A stretch of 64,000 nucleotides of DNA from Thioalkalivibrio nitratireducens DSM 14787 (GTDB taxonomy: Bacteria > Pseudomonadota > Gammaproteobacteria > Ectothiorhodospirales > Ectothiorhodospiraceae): the NCBI RefSeq assembly GCF_000321415.2, contig NC_019902.2, positions 434,001-498,000 on the forward strand, read 5' to 3'. Numbering within the stretch: position 1 is the stretch's first letter; the number at the start of each line of letters is the position of its first letter. Of the stretch, positions 8,095 through 17,135 are shown in pieces. Under the pieces are notes generated by a model that worked only from the letters and a program-made list of their open reading frames with translations, was not told the origin of the DNA and made no database searches. A program made the translations under genes and the position numbers.

Positions 8095-10188
8095 TCAGCG
8101 CAGGATGACATCGATCGGATTGTCGTGCGGCAGCATGCGCATCCGGCCCTCGCGCAGCTCGTTCGCGACCCCCTGCAGGCTGTGGCGGCGCTCGGAGCCC
8201 CCGTCGAGCGGGATGAACAGGAAGCTCCGGGTAGCCTCCCCGCGCCAGGCGAGTGCCATGCGCTGCAGGCGGCCGTTGGTGCGGTCGACGAATTCGCACC
8301 AGTCACCCGCCCGGATGCGGTTTGCCTCGAAGACGTGGATGTCGTCGAAGTCCGGCAGCAGGTCGGGGTCGTCGTCGCGCAGGCGCACCGACCGTCGCCT
8401 GCGTAGACTCTGCTGCGGGTCGAATGCGGCTGCGTCCGGCGGCGGGCGCAGATGCTGGAGATGCGCCTGCCCCAGGCGGGCGAACACGGACCGGATCCGC
8501 GCGTCCGGAATCCCCAGGCGCTGAGCGTCGGCCAGCGCCTGGCGTACCAGCGCGTTGACCTCGGTCGGGCTGGCCATTCGGCAGATCGCGCGAACCACCG
8601 CGCGGAGGTCGAGATCGAGCCGTTGTTCTCCGTCCGGAAGCAGATCCAGGATCTCGCCCCAGGCGTCGGCAATCTGTCGAGCCGCGTCCTCGGGCAGGGT
8701 GGCCCCGGTCTCCAGCACGCACACCGTGACCCCGCGGCAGGCGCGTGCAACGTGCTCTTCGTGGCGCAGCGGCCGGATGCGGTCCTCGTGCATCTCCTGC
8801 CAGCGGGCCAGATCCCGGACCGTCTCCCAAGACCAGTCTGCGAGCAGTGCCTGGGCCTGCACGCGGTCCATGGCGTCGGCCCCCGAACGCAGCCGGTCGG
8901 CAAAGCGGTGCAGACGCTCCAGTTGCCGCTCGACCGCGCCGCCGGTGTCGTCCGGGCTGTCCGGCGTGATGCGGGCGCCGGCGTTGACGACTTGCCCGAG
9001 CCAGATCCGCAGCGGGTGCCGGCGCTCGCGGAAGAAATCGAGGTCGCGTGCCACAACCGTCGACAGCGGAGGCAGGATCGCCAGCACGCCCTCTTCGGCG
9101 CCTGGGTGAAAGCCGATCTGCCGGAGGATCTGACGCAGGATCGCGTCCAGCAGCTCCCGGATCAGGACCTGGAGCGAGTCGCGCGTGACCGGCCCGGCGC
9201 CGGTTGCCGAGCCAGCCGCAGCGACGGGAGGATCCCCGGTCATGCCCATGTCACCGTGGGCCTGCACGGCGGGTATGCCGGCCGTGCCGCCCGAGCCTGC
9301 GCCATGCAGCAGGACGCGGGCCCAGCGGGCCCACGCATCCGGATCCTCGCGGGCGTCGGGCATCGGTCCCGCCCAGCCGTGGCTCGGCGCGGCACGGGCG
9401 CTCTCCCTGCCCGTCCCTGAGGGCTGCGCGCTGCCAGATCCTGGCTGGCGGTAGTCGTTCCAGGACGCTGCGGGTACTGCGTCCGTATCCGGTTCGAGGG
9501 TCGGTGCAGGATCCGTCACCAGTCCGCAGGCGTCGACCGCTTCTGCGACCGTGGTCAGAAGCCCGCTGCCTGATCGTGCCAGGCACTGCACATAGGCATC
9601 CATCAGTTCCAGCGCCGCCCGGCTGCGGCCCAGGTGCCGTTCGGCCGCCTCGAACAGGCGCTCGAACCAGTGCAGTGGCGACCATGGTGCCCAGTTGGGG
9701 TGTTCAAACCGATCGCCCTCCCGCGCCGCCTGGTACAGGATCAGGTGGGAATAGGCATGTTCGCCGCGGATCAGCGCCTCGAGGCCGTGGCGCAGCGATC
9801 GGCGTGCGGTCTGGTAGTCGTCGAGGACCTTGAGTCCGCTGTCGTCGGCTGCGAAACCGATTCCCGAGAACTCGTAGGCGGGCGGGTAGCGGGTGTCACG
9901 AAGGTCGTCGCGGATGGCGGTATCGAAGTCCTGCGCGATCGGGAAACGGCCCAGTTCCAGGCTCCACCGGGCCCGTTCGCTGTCGTGTTCGTCGAGCGAC
10001 TGCCCGGAAGTCCAGCGCTGGGTGGTGCTGCGCAGACAGCCCGCGAGGTGGCCCACTACGGCGGGTGCGATCGTGACCACGAGTTCTTCGCGCTGTTCCG
10101 GGCTCAGGCCGGCCAGGCCCTGCCAGCGCGGTTTCCCGGCGGGCGGTGTCGCGGTGGGGTCGTTGCGGTCTTCCTTGGACGTCATCAT
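8095..10188 (-). CDS. DUF1631 family protein
   Basis: A 697-residue protein of the DUF1631 family, whose function is not established. The N-terminal part has family features (RWSLELGRFPIAQDFD, then repeated helical segments), a low-complexity Gly/Ala/Pro linker covers about residues 235-345, and the central conserved part includes HPLRIWLGQVVNAG. The C-terminal domain (GDWCEFV, RLQRMALAWRG, FLFIPLDGG) resembles the PilZ-like end of the family. No signal peptide is seen, so it is probably cytoplasmic. Two adjacent Met codons lie at the start behind GGGGGAG; the second gives better spacing. Its neighbours do not indicate a pathway. Confidence 0.85.
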   Translation of the reverse strand: MMTSKEDRNDPTATPPAGKPRWQGLAGLSPEQREELVVTIAPAVVGHLAGCLRSTTQRWTSGQSLDEHDSERARWSLELGRFPIAQDFDTAIRDDLRDTRYPPAYEFSGIGFAADDSGLKVLDDYQTARRSLRHGLEALIRGEHAYSHLILYQAAREGDRFEHPNWAPWSPLHWFERLFEAAERHLGRSRAALELMDAYVQCLARSGSGLLTTVAEAVDACGLVTDPAPTLEPDTDAVPAASWNDYRQPGSGSAQPSGTGRESARAAPSHGWAGPMPDAREDPDAWARWARVLLHGAGSGGTAGIPAVQAHGDMGMTGDPPVAAAGSATGAGPVTRDSLQVLIRELLDAILRQILRQIGFHPGAEEGVLAILPPLSTVVARDLDFFRERRHPLRIWLGQVVNAGARITPDSPDDTGGAVERQLERLHRFADRLRSGADAMDRVQAQALLADWSWETVRDLARWQEMHEDRIRPLRHEEHVARACRGVTVCVLETGATLPEDAARQIADAWGEILDLLPDGEQRLDLDLRAVVRAICRMASPTEVNALVRQALADAQRLGIPDARIRSVFARLGQAHLQHLRPPPDAAAFDPQQSLRRRRSVRLRDDDPDLLPDFDDIHVFEANRIRAGDWCEFVDRTNGRLQRMALAWRGEATRSFLFIPLDGGSERRHSLQGVANELREGRMRMLPHDNPIDVILR

Positions 10189-10263
10189 GTGCTCCCCCGG
10201 TGCAGTCCGGCCGGGTGTGGGCGTGCTGCCGGGCCGGGGTTCATCCGCGGCGGAACGAGTGGT

Positions 10264-10860
10264 TCACGCGCCGTTTCGGCGTGCCGAAACGCCAGCGGTC
10301 AGCGTATAGCGCATCGCGTCCTCTAGCGAAAGATCCAGCGGCTCGACCTGGTCACGCGGTAGCATGATTGTGTAGCCCCCGATCTGGTAGCTCATCGGGA
10401 GGTAGACCGCGATGCGACCACCCGAACCGAGGTTCTCCGGAAGGCCCTCGAAATCCTCGCGGGTGACGAATCCCACCAGCCGGTAGTCGGTGCCGGGGAA
10501 ACTGACCAGCACGGCGGCCCCGAACTGCTTCTGGATGTCCCCGGAGACGACGTTCATCACGTCGCGTACGATGCCGTAGATCGTCTTGATCACCGGGATC
10601 CGCTGCATCCAGTCTTCGAGCCACGCAAACAGGCCCTGTACCACGTACGCGCGCAGTAGCACGCCGATCCCGAAAATCAGCGCGATGGCGATGATCAGAC
10701 CGAGCCCGGGGAAGTACAGCACGTCGGGAAGCAGGTACTGCAGGAGGCCTCCGAGCAGGCTTTCGGCCGTCGAGCCGAGCCACCAGAACAGCGCCACAGT
10801 GATCGCGATCGGCAGAATGGCTGCGAGGCCGGTCAGGAAGGTGCGCGTGAAGCCTTTCAC
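10264..10860 (-). CDS. DUF502 family membrane protein
   Basis: A 198-residue inner-membrane protein of the DUF502 family. Two transmembrane segments are evident (about residues 5-27 LTGLAAILPIAITVALFWWL, and 50-72 FPGLGLIIAIALIFGIGVLL). The conserved region RIPVIKTIYGIVRDVMNVVSG and a cytoplasmic C-terminal part follow. The start is a GTG at 10860 with GGAGGA 6 bases upstream; no good ATG lies nearby. It is divergent from the NhaP2-type antiporter gene. The family has no proven role. Confidence 0.88.
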   Translation of the reverse strand: MKGFTRTFLTGLAAILPIAITVALFWWLGSTAESLLGGLLQYLLPDVLYFPGLGLIIAIALIFGIGVLLRAYVVQGLFAWLEDWMQRIPVIKTIYGIVRDVMNVVSGDIQKQFGAAVLVSFPGTDYRLVGFVTREDFEGLPENLGSGGRIAVYLPMSYQIGGYTIMLPRDQVEPLDLSLEDAMRYTLTAGVSARRNGA

Positions 10861-10995
10861 AGGGTTTCCTCCGAAATGGGGGTGCCCGCCGCAACGGCGG
10901 GGTCCACGCCTGCACACTGTACAGGAATGGTTCCCGTAGCCGAAAAGGGCGAAGCGCGGTCCGGGCTGACCGGGCGATCGGTTACCCTGACCGCC

Positions 10996-12711
10996 ATGGA
11001 CTGGACCCATCAGATCATCTTTTTCGGCGCTTTGGTGGTGCTTGGCAGCATCCTGTCCAGCGTGGTGACCTCGCGCCTGGGGGTGCCACTGCTCCTGGTG
11101 TTTCTGGGCATCGGCATGCTGCTGGGTCCGGAGGGTCCGGGCGGCCTGATTTTCGAGAACATCCCGCTGGCCCACCTGTTCGGGTCGGCCGCGCTGGCGG
11201 TGATCCTGTTCGACGGAGGGCTACGTACTTCGGTGCGCAATTTCCGCATCGGTTTGAAACCTGCGCTGGGTTTGGCCACGGTCGGGGTTGTGCTGACCTC
11301 GGGACTTACCGGCCTGTTCGCGTACTGGTGGCTCGGGCTCTCCTGGCTCGAGTCCCTGCTGCTGGGAGCGATCGTCGGCTCGACCGATGCAGCCGCGGTG
11401 TTCTCGCTGCTGCACTCGCGCGGGCTGGAGCTCAAGAGCCGGGTCGGCACCACGCTGGAGATCGAATCCGGAAGCAACGATCCGATGGCGATCTTCCTGA
11501 CCATAGTGCTGATCGAGCTGATCCTGATGCCCGATGCCACGTTCGGCTGGCTGGTCGTCGCCGAGTTCGCGCAGCAGATGGGGCTGGGTGCCGCCTTCGG
11601 TCTGCTCGGCGGGTTGGTGCTGCTGGGCGTGATCAACCGGCTGCCGATGTCGCCCGGCTTCTACCCGCTGGCTGCGCTGGCCGGGGCCCTGCTGATTTTC
11701 GGAGTGACCGGGATGCTCGGCGGCAGCGGCTTCCTGGCCGTGTACCTCGCCGGCCTGGTGATGGGCAACCGGTCGATGGAGTCGAGCCAGAACATCAAGC
11801 GTTTCCACGACGGCATCGCGTCCCTGTCCCAGATCGGCATGTTCCTGATGCTGGGGGTGATCGTGACCCCGTCGGAACTCCTGCCGGTGGCGCTGGATGC
11901 GGGTCTGCTCGCTGCGGTGTTGATCCTGCTGGCGCGTCCGATCGCGGTCGCGGTCTGCCTGGCCCCGTTCCGGTTCCCGTGGCGCGAACAGGTGTTCATC
12001 GGCTGGGTCGGCCTGCGGGGCGCGGTGCCGATCATCCTGGCGCTGTTTCCGCTGCTGGCCGGGCTCGGTTCCGCCGAGTATTTCTTTCACGTGGTCTTCT
12101 TCGTGGTGCTGATCTCACTGGTCGTGCAGGGGTGGACAGTCGCGCCCGCGGCGCGCTGGCTGGGGCTCGAGCTGCCTCCGAACAGCGCGCGGGTGCAGCG
12201 CACCCACCTGGACATCCCGGGGCAGCAGGAGATGGAACTGATCGGGTATCGGCTTGCCGAGAACACACCGGTGGTGCGCGAGGCCTGGTCGAACTTCCGG
12301 CTGCCCCGCAGCGCCCGCGTGGTCGCCCACCTGCGTGGCGGTCGGCTGCTCGACGGTCTCGAGGTGCTGGATCTGCGTGCCGGGGATCACCTGTTCATCA
12401 TGGTTGCGCCGAACGAGCTGCCGGACCTGGACCGGCTGTTCCTCGCGACCGAGGTTCCCGATCGCCTGAGCGAACGCAGCGTGTTCGGCGAGTTCGTGCT
12501 GAACGGGAATGCCCAGCTCGGGGCGGTAGCGGTGGCCTATGGTGCCACGGTGCCTGTGGAGGATCGTGGGCGGACGCTGGAAGAGTTCCTGCGTTCCCGG
12601 CTGGTGGCCGAGCCGGTGGTCGGCGACGCGGTGGACCTGGACCGGGTACGCCTGGTGGTGCGCGAGATGGAAGGCGCGCGCATTACCCGCGTCGGCCTGA
12701 AGCTGCTCTGA
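10996..12711 (+). CDS. NhaP2/CvrA-type cation/proton antiporter
   Basis: This 571-residue protein is a CPA1 antiporter of the NhaP2 (cell volume regulation CvrA) type, which exchanges K+ or Na+ for protons across the inner membrane. About 12 membrane helices occupy residues 1-390, with the ion-site motifs STDAAAVFSLL and ESGSNDPMA. A TrkA-C (RCK-C) domain follows at about 400-480 (EMELIGYRLAENTPVV), then a CorC-like C-terminal domain (LGAVAVAYGA), as in NhaP2. The ATG at 10996 starts directly before the first helix, though its Shine-Dalgarno is poor. It converges on rep with a 26-bp gap. Confidence 0.93.
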   Translation: MDWTHQIIFFGALVVLGSILSSVVTSRLGVPLLLVFLGIGMLLGPEGPGGLIFENIPLAHLFGSAALAVILFDGGLRTSVRNFRIGLKPALGLATVGVVLTSGLTGLFAYWWLGLSWLESLLLGAIVGSTDAAAVFSLLHSRGLELKSRVGTTLEIESGSNDPMAIFLTIVLIELILMPDATFGWLVVAEFAQQMGLGAAFGLLGGLVLLGVINRLPMSPGFYPLAALAGALLIFGVTGMLGGSGFLAVYLAGLVMGNRSMESSQNIKRFHDGIASLSQIGMFLMLGVIVTPSELLPVALDAGLLAAVLILLARPIAVAVCLAPFRFPWREQVFIGWVGLRGAVPIILALFPLLAGLGSAEYFFHVVFFVVLISLVVQGWTVAPAARWLGLELPPNSARVQRTHLDIPGQQEMELIGYRLAENTPVVREAWSNFRLPRSARVVAHLRGGRLLDGLEVLDLRAGDHLFIMVAPNELPDLDRLFLATEVPDRLSERSVFGEFVLNGNAQLGAVAVAYGATVPVEDRGRTLEEFLRSRLVAEPVVGDAVDLDRVRLVVREMEGARITRVGLKLL

Positions 12712-12737
12712 TGCCTCCGCCCCGGCGCAGCCTGTTG

Positions 12738-14747
12738 TCAGCCGCGAAGCATTGCCTTCAGGCCCGCGAGATGAGCCTTCGCGGTCATGCGCTGGGTCTC
12801 GGGGTCCGGCGGTTTCGCGTCGGGCCATTCCAGGTGATCCGCAGGGAGCTCATCCAGGAACCGCGAAGGTACGCAGTCGATGGCCTCGCCGTAGCGCGCG
12901 CGCCGTGCGGCGTAGGTCAGCGTCAGCGTCTCGCGTGCCCGGGTGAGCCCGACGTACGCGAGTCGCCGCTCTTCCTCGAGGTTGTCCTCCTCCAGGCTGA
13001 CCCGGTGCGGCAGCAGCTCCTCCTCGAACCCGACCAGGAAGACATGCGGGAACTCGAGTCCCTTCGCGGTGTGCAGGGTCAGCAGCTGCACGGCATCCTG
13101 GTCCTGTTCCTCGCGCTGGCGCTCGAGGATGTCCATCAGGCTGATGCGCGCCACCACGTCGTCGAGCCCGAGCGTGTCGCCGTCCGGCGTTCCGGGGCGG
13201 GCAACCCGACCGACCCAGTCGATGAACTCCCGCACCTGGTCCATGCGCCGGGAGGCAGCGCGGGGGTTCGGGCTGGTATCCATCAGCCAGGCCTCGTAGT
13301 CGGTCTCGTCGACGACACGTCGCAACAGCCCGTCCGGGGTGTTGGATTCGGCCAGCGTGCGCATCTCGCCGACCCAGTCGCTGAACCGGGACAGGCGCAG
13401 CTGCCCGCGGCTGTCCAGATGCTCGCCGAGCCCGATCCCGCCGGCGGCCCGCAACAGCGAACAGCCGCGCTGGTGGGCATGGTGCCCAAGCTTCTCCAGC
13501 GTGGCCGGACCGATCTCGCGCCTGGGCACGTTGACCACGCGCAGGAACGCCGGGTTGTCGTCGGGGTTGACCAGCAGGCGCAGGTACGCTGCGAGATCGC
13601 GGATTTCGGAACGCTCGAAGAACGACTGCCCGCCGCTGATCCGGTAGGGGATCGCCTGTTCGCGCAGCAGTTTCTCGAACGGCCGGGACTGGTGATTGCT
13701 TCGGTACAGGATCGCGAAGTCCGCCCAGCGTGCCCGCAGTCGGAAGCGCTGGCGCATCAGCTCGGATACCACCCGCGCGGTCTCGGCTTCGGCATCGGAG
13801 CAGGCGATCACCCGGATCGGCTCGCCTTCGCCCAGCGCACTCCAGAGGCGCTTCTCGTACAGGTGTGGGTTGTGCCCGATCAGCTGGTTGGCGGCCGCGA
13901 GGATGCGGTTGGTCGAGCGGTAGTTCTGCTCCAGCTTGATCACCTCCAGACGCGCGAAATCCTGCTGCAGGCGGGCGAGATTCTCGGGCCGGGCGCCGCG
14001 CCAGGCGTAGATCGACTGATCGTCGTCGCCGACCACGGTCAGTCCGGGGCTCACGCCCACCAGCAGCTGCACCAGCCGGTATTGGGCACCGTTGGTGTCC
14101 TGGTACTCGTCGACCAGCAAGTGCCGGATGCGATTCTGCCAACGCTCGCGCAGCGTGGCGTCGGCGGCCAGCGTCGCCACGGGCCCGAGGATCAGGTCGT
14201 CGAAATCCACCGCGTTGTACGCCGACAGCGCCTGCTGGTAGCGCCGATAGACGCGGGCCGCGAGCTGCTCCTCGGGATCCGCAGCGTGGCTTTCGGCCTG
14301 CTCCGGGTCCACCAGCGCGTTCTTCCAGGCACTGATGCGAGCGAGCAGCGCCTCCGGCACGCCAGGGTCGTTGTCGCGGTGCGTGATCTCGCGCAGCAGC
14401 TGGCGGCAGTCGCCTGGGTCCAGCACCGAGAACCCGGTGCGCAATCCCGCCGCGTCCAGTTCCCGGCGCAGGAAGTTCAGGCCGAAGGTGTGAAACGTCG
14501 ACACCGTCAGGCCACGTCCCTGCTCGCGGTCCAGACGGCCACGGACGCGTTCGAGCATCTCGCGCGCGGCCTTGTTGGTGAAAGTGATCGCGACGATGCT
14601 GCGGGCGGGCAGACCGCGCCGCTCGATCAGGTAGGCGATCTTTTCGGTGATCACACGCGTCTTGCCGGAGCCGGCGCCGGCAAGCACCAGCGTCGGGCGG
14701 TCGGCGGTGGTGATCGCCGCGCGTTGTTGGGGGTTGAGTTCGAGCAC
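12738..14747 (-). CDS. rep: ATP-dependent DNA helicase Rep
   Basis: A 669-residue UvrD-family superfamily 1 helicase, the same length as E. coli Rep (673). It removes protein barriers ahead of the replication fork and moves 3' to 5'. Motif I is LVLAGAGSGKTRVITEKIA, Ia is ITFTNKAAREML, motif II is LLVDEYQDTN, III is GDDDQSIYAWRGA, and motif VI includes YVGLTRARETL. Residues LNPQQRAAI near the start are the Q motif. The start codon is GTG (14747), and the ribosome-binding site is weak. A TATCAT box at about 14808-14813 on this strand could be its -10. Confidence 0.96.
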   Translation of the reverse strand: MLELNPQQRAAITTADRPTLVLAGAGSGKTRVITEKIAYLIERRGLPARSIVAITFTNKAAREMLERVRGRLDREQGRGLTVSTFHTFGLNFLRRELDAAGLRTGFSVLDPGDCRQLLREITHRDNDPGVPEALLARISAWKNALVDPEQAESHAADPEEQLAARVYRRYQQALSAYNAVDFDDLILGPVATLAADATLRERWQNRIRHLLVDEYQDTNGAQYRLVQLLVGVSPGLTVVGDDDQSIYAWRGARPENLARLQQDFARLEVIKLEQNYRSTNRILAAANQLIGHNPHLYEKRLWSALGEGEPIRVIACSDAEAETARVVSELMRQRFRLRARWADFAILYRSNHQSRPFEKLLREQAIPYRISGGQSFFERSEIRDLAAYLRLLVNPDDNPAFLRVVNVPRREIGPATLEKLGHHAHQRGCSLLRAAGGIGLGEHLDSRGQLRLSRFSDWVGEMRTLAESNTPDGLLRRVVDETDYEAWLMDTSPNPRAASRRMDQVREFIDWVGRVARPGTPDGDTLGLDDVVARISLMDILERQREEQDQDAVQLLTLHTAKGLEFPHVFLVGFEEELLPHRVSLEEDNLEEERRLAYVGLTRARETLTLTYAARRARYGEAIDCVPSRFLDELPADHLEWPDAKPPDPETQRMTAKAHLAGLKAMLRG

Positions 14748-14945
14748 GCAAGGCCGTATCGGTTTTCGGGTGAGCGGGCGGGGGCACCGTCCCGGCGCGG
14801 AATCTCCTATGATAAGTCACGGGGTCCCGAATTCGATGCCGGCAGCGTGGCCCCGGAGTTGCGGCTGTCCCGGCCCCGGTGGCGCAATCGACGCCGCCGC
14901 TGCCCGGGCGCCGCTGGCGATTTACGGCCTAGGAGCGAGAGAGCG

Positions 14946-15104
14946 ATGCGTCGAACGATATCCTGGACAGTCCTGTTGACGGGGCTTGTGGTGTTCGCGG
15001 CAGGCGGACTCGGTGGTTGCGGTACGGTCGAGGGCTTTGGTAAGGATGTGCAGAAAGGTGGCGAGGCCATCGAGCGGGCGGCTGAGCGTCACAAGTCGGA
15101 CTGA
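14946..15104 (+). CDS. Entericidin-like small lipoprotein
   Basis: A 52-residue lipoprotein of the entericidin A/B family. A signal peptide runs MRRTISWTVLLTGLVVFAAG to a lipobox-like LGGC, and the mature part (GTVEGFGKDVQKGGEAIERA) is a short amphipathic helix as in EcnA/EcnB. Entericidins are bacteriolytic or antidote envelope lipoproteins under stress control in enterobacteria; the role here is untested. AGGAG lies about 10 bases upstream of the ATG, and a TATGAT box at 14808-14813 might serve as a promoter element. Only one copy is present, so the antidote/toxin pairing of E. coli is not seen. Confidence 0.88.
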   Translation: MRRTISWTVLLTGLVVFAAGGLGGCGTVEGFGKDVQKGGEAIERAAERHKSD

Positions 15105-15227
15105 CCGTGGCATGAGACGTACCGGGATCCGTTGGCGGCGTTTCCTGCAACTGGAGCCGATGCGTTCGTGTCTGTGAATGATGTGCCTGTGAATGACTCG
15201 CCGGGCGACGCGGAGATCGGAGCCGCT

Positions 15228-15794
15228 ATGGCCGGATCCGGCGATGCGCGGGCGTGGTGGCCGCAGGCGCGGATCCGGCCCAGTCCGAACCGCGATCTCC
15301 GTCCCGCGGGCATGGAGCCGGAACTGATCGTGATCCACTCGATCAGCCTGCCGCCCTGCGAGTTCGGCGGGCCGTTCATCGGGCAGCTGTTCATGAACGC
15401 GCTGGAACCCCAAGCGCACCCCTATTTTGCCGCGATTGCAGATCTGAGGGTGTCTGCGCATGTGGTCATCGGCCGTGATGGAGAGGCGGCCCAGTACGTG
15501 CCGTTCACCGAACGCGCCTGGCACGCGGGCGTGTCGAGCTGGCACGGCCGCGAGCGCTGCAACGACTTCTCGATCGGCATCGAACTCGAGGGCTGCGACG
15601 AATGTCCGTTCACGCCGGCCCAGTACCAGCGACTCGCCAGTCTGATCGCCTGGCTGCGTGAGCGGTTCCCGGGGCTCGCGGGCGACACGCTGGTCGGGCA
15701 TGCGGATATCGCGCCGGGTCGCAAGACCGATCCCGGGCCATACTTCGACTGGCAGCACCTGGCAGCACGCCTGGAAGGAGAGGCCAACGCATGA
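15228..15794 (+). CDS. ampD: 1,6-anhydro-N-acetylmuramyl-L-alanine amidase AmpD
   Basis: AmpD is a cytoplasmic zinc amidase that recycles cell-wall anhydro-muropeptides and so controls AmpR-type signalling. The 188 residues match the family (about 185). Zinc ligands are visible in LIVIHSISL and in VGHADIAPGRKTDPGP; SAHVVIGRDG and ERAWHAGVSSWHGRERCNDFSIGIELEG are typical. The ATG at 15228 is preferred because GGAG lies 5 bases before it and the length fits; an in-frame Met also exists at 15132. It overlaps the next gene by 4 bases (ATGA). Confidence 0.95.
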   Translation: MAGSGDARAWWPQARIRPSPNRDLRPAGMEPELIVIHSISLPPCEFGGPFIGQLFMNALEPQAHPYFAAIADLRVSAHVVIGRDGEAAQYVPFTERAWHAGVSSWHGRERCNDFSIGIELEGCDECPFTPAQYQRLASLIAWLRERFPGLAGDTLVGHADIAPGRKTDPGPYFDWQHLAARLEGEANA

Positions 15795-16387
15795 TCATCG
15801 ACCTGTTGCGCCACGGCGAGCCACGCGGCGGGGTTCGCTACCGCGGGCACGGCTGTGACGATCCGCTGAGCGAACAGGGATGGCGCCAGATGTGGCAGGC
15901 GGTCGGGGAATCCTCGGTCGACTGGCCGTGGGACGGCGTGCTGTCGTCTCCGCTGGCGCGCTGCCGGGACTTCGCCGAGGCGCTGTGCGCGCGCCGGCCG
16001 ATGCCCCTGCGCGTCGCATCGGGCCTGCGCGAGGTGGGATTCGGGGATTGGGAAGGACTGACCCGCGAGCAGGTCCGCGGCGGGCACCCCGACGAGTACC
16101 GCGCGTTCTATGCTGACCCGGTCGCCAATCGCCCGCCGGGCGCCGAGCCGCTGGCGGATTTCCGCCGGCGCGTGGAGGCCACGCTGGCGGCCGAGAGCGC
16201 GGCGCTGGGGGTGCGGAAGATCCTGGTGGTCGCGCACGCCGGTGTGATCCGTGCGGTGATCGGCTGGGTCATGGACGCGCCCGACGCGGCGATCTATCGG
16301 ATCGAATGCGACTATGGAAGCATCAGCCGGGTCAGCCGCGACGCCGAGCGCGGCTGGCGCGTCGGGTTCACCAACCGCCGTCGGTGA
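15791..16387 (+). CDS. Histidine phosphatase family protein (CobC-like)
   Basis: A 198-residue branch-1 histidine phosphatase. The catalytic LLRHGEP is at residues 5-11, the conserved SPLARCRDFAEAL follows, GFGDWEGL carries the acid residue, and the second catalytic histidine is in VVAHAGVIR. The D-x-EGL pattern resembles alpha-ribazole phosphatase CobC and other small phosphatases, but no cobalamin genes are nearby, so the substrate is unknown. It is translationally coupled to ampD (ATGA overlap) and ends one base from the convergent DUF2322 gene. Confidence 0.88.
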   Translation: MIIDLLRHGEPRGGVRYRGHGCDDPLSEQGWRQMWQAVGESSVDWPWDGVLSSPLARCRDFAEALCARRPMPLRVASGLREVGFGDWEGLTREQVRGGHPDEYRAFYADPVANRPPGAEPLADFRRRVEATLAAESAALGVRKILVVAHAGVIRAVIGWVMDAPDAAIYRIECDYGSISRVSRDAERGWRVGFTNRRR

Positions 16388-16388
16388 T

Positions 16389-16721
16389 TCAGGAACCCTT
16401 GCGCGTGTCGGACCCGCGTTCCCCCGCGGCCACCGCGTGCACCGAAAGGAAACGGTCGTTGATGATGATGTCGAACAGGCGGTCGATGTTCGGATGCTTG
16501 CCGGGGTTGCGCCGGGCATCGGCGACGTGCTCCCCGTAGCGCAGCAGCGCCGAGTTCGCGGCCTTCGGTCCGATGCCGCCGAAGGTGCGGGCGGCATGGT
16601 AGTAGATCTGCAGCGAGAGACGCTGGCCGTCGCGGTTCTCGATCACCGCGACCGGGGTGTAGTCGTCCGCGAACAGTTCCAGGCGGTCGATTTGGCTGAC
16701 GTCGGGAAGATCGCTGCCCAT
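16389..16721 (-). CDS. DUF2322 family protein
   Basis: A 110-residue protein that fits DUF2322. Typical segments are RLELFADDYTPVAVIENRDG, LQIYYHAARTFGGIG and DARRNPGKHPNIDRLFDII. No signal or membrane segment is seen. The ATG at 16721 has GGAGG 5 bases upstream. The function of the family is unknown. It lies just downstream of fis (76-bp gap, same strand) and ends one base from the opposing phosphatase gene, so no terminator fits between them. Confidence 0.8.
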   Translation of the reverse strand: MGSDLPDVSQIDRLELFADDYTPVAVIENRDGQRLSLQIYYHAARTFGGIGPKAANSALLRYGEHVADARRNPGKHPNIDRLFDIIINDRFLSVHAVAAGERGSDTRKGS

Positions 16722-16797
16722 AGAAGCCTCCGGTCCGGCGGGTGCCTGGAATATTGCGGCAAGCCCGGCGCCGGGACAAGGCACCGGTCATAGCCCA

Positions 16798-17130
16798 CTA
16801 GAGCAGGTCGTGCGCACGCAGCTTCTTGCGCAGCGTCGCGCGGTTGAGCCCGAGCAGGCTGGCCGCGCGGGTCTGGTTGCCACCGCAACGCTCCAGCACG
16901 CACGCTAGTAGCGGGCGCTCGACCTCGGCCATCACCAGCGCGTAGATGTCGCCGGCGTCCTCGCCATTGAGAGTTCCGAAATAGTCGTCCAGTGCAGCGC
17001 GCACATGCTCCGCCAGCCGGTGCGGGGTCTGTGCCCCGGGACGGGCAGGTACCTTTGAAGCGGCGTCCATCGAATAGTTCATGCGGCTTGCCCCCGAATC
17101 CGAGCAGGTTCTTGTTGTCGTTGTATCCAT
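16798..17130 (-). CDS. fis: DNA-binding protein Fis
   Basis: Fis is a small nucleoid-associated regulator that bends DNA and stimulates rRNA promoters and recombination. The C-terminal helix-turn-helix GNQTRAASLLGLNRATLRKKL is nearly canonical, and the preceding beta-hairpin and dimer region (LAEHVRAALDDYFGTLNG) fits. At 110 residues it is a little longer than E. coli Fis (98); a second Met at residue 17 (MNYSM) could be the start. It follows dusB with a 5-bp gap, the classic dusB-fis operon. Confidence 0.95.
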   Translation of the reverse strand: MDTTTTRTCSDSGASRMNYSMDAASKVPARPGAQTPHRLAEHVRAALDDYFGTLNGEDAGDIYALVMAEVERPLLACVLERCGGNQTRAASLLGLNRATLRKKLRAHDLL

Positions 17131-17135
17131 GGCGT

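Noticed and set aside
11328..15104. 1258-codon plus-strand frame across the antiporter and rep genes
   Set aside because: Only its last 52 codons (the entericidin-like gene) are meaningful; the rest is a shadow of two well-supported genes.
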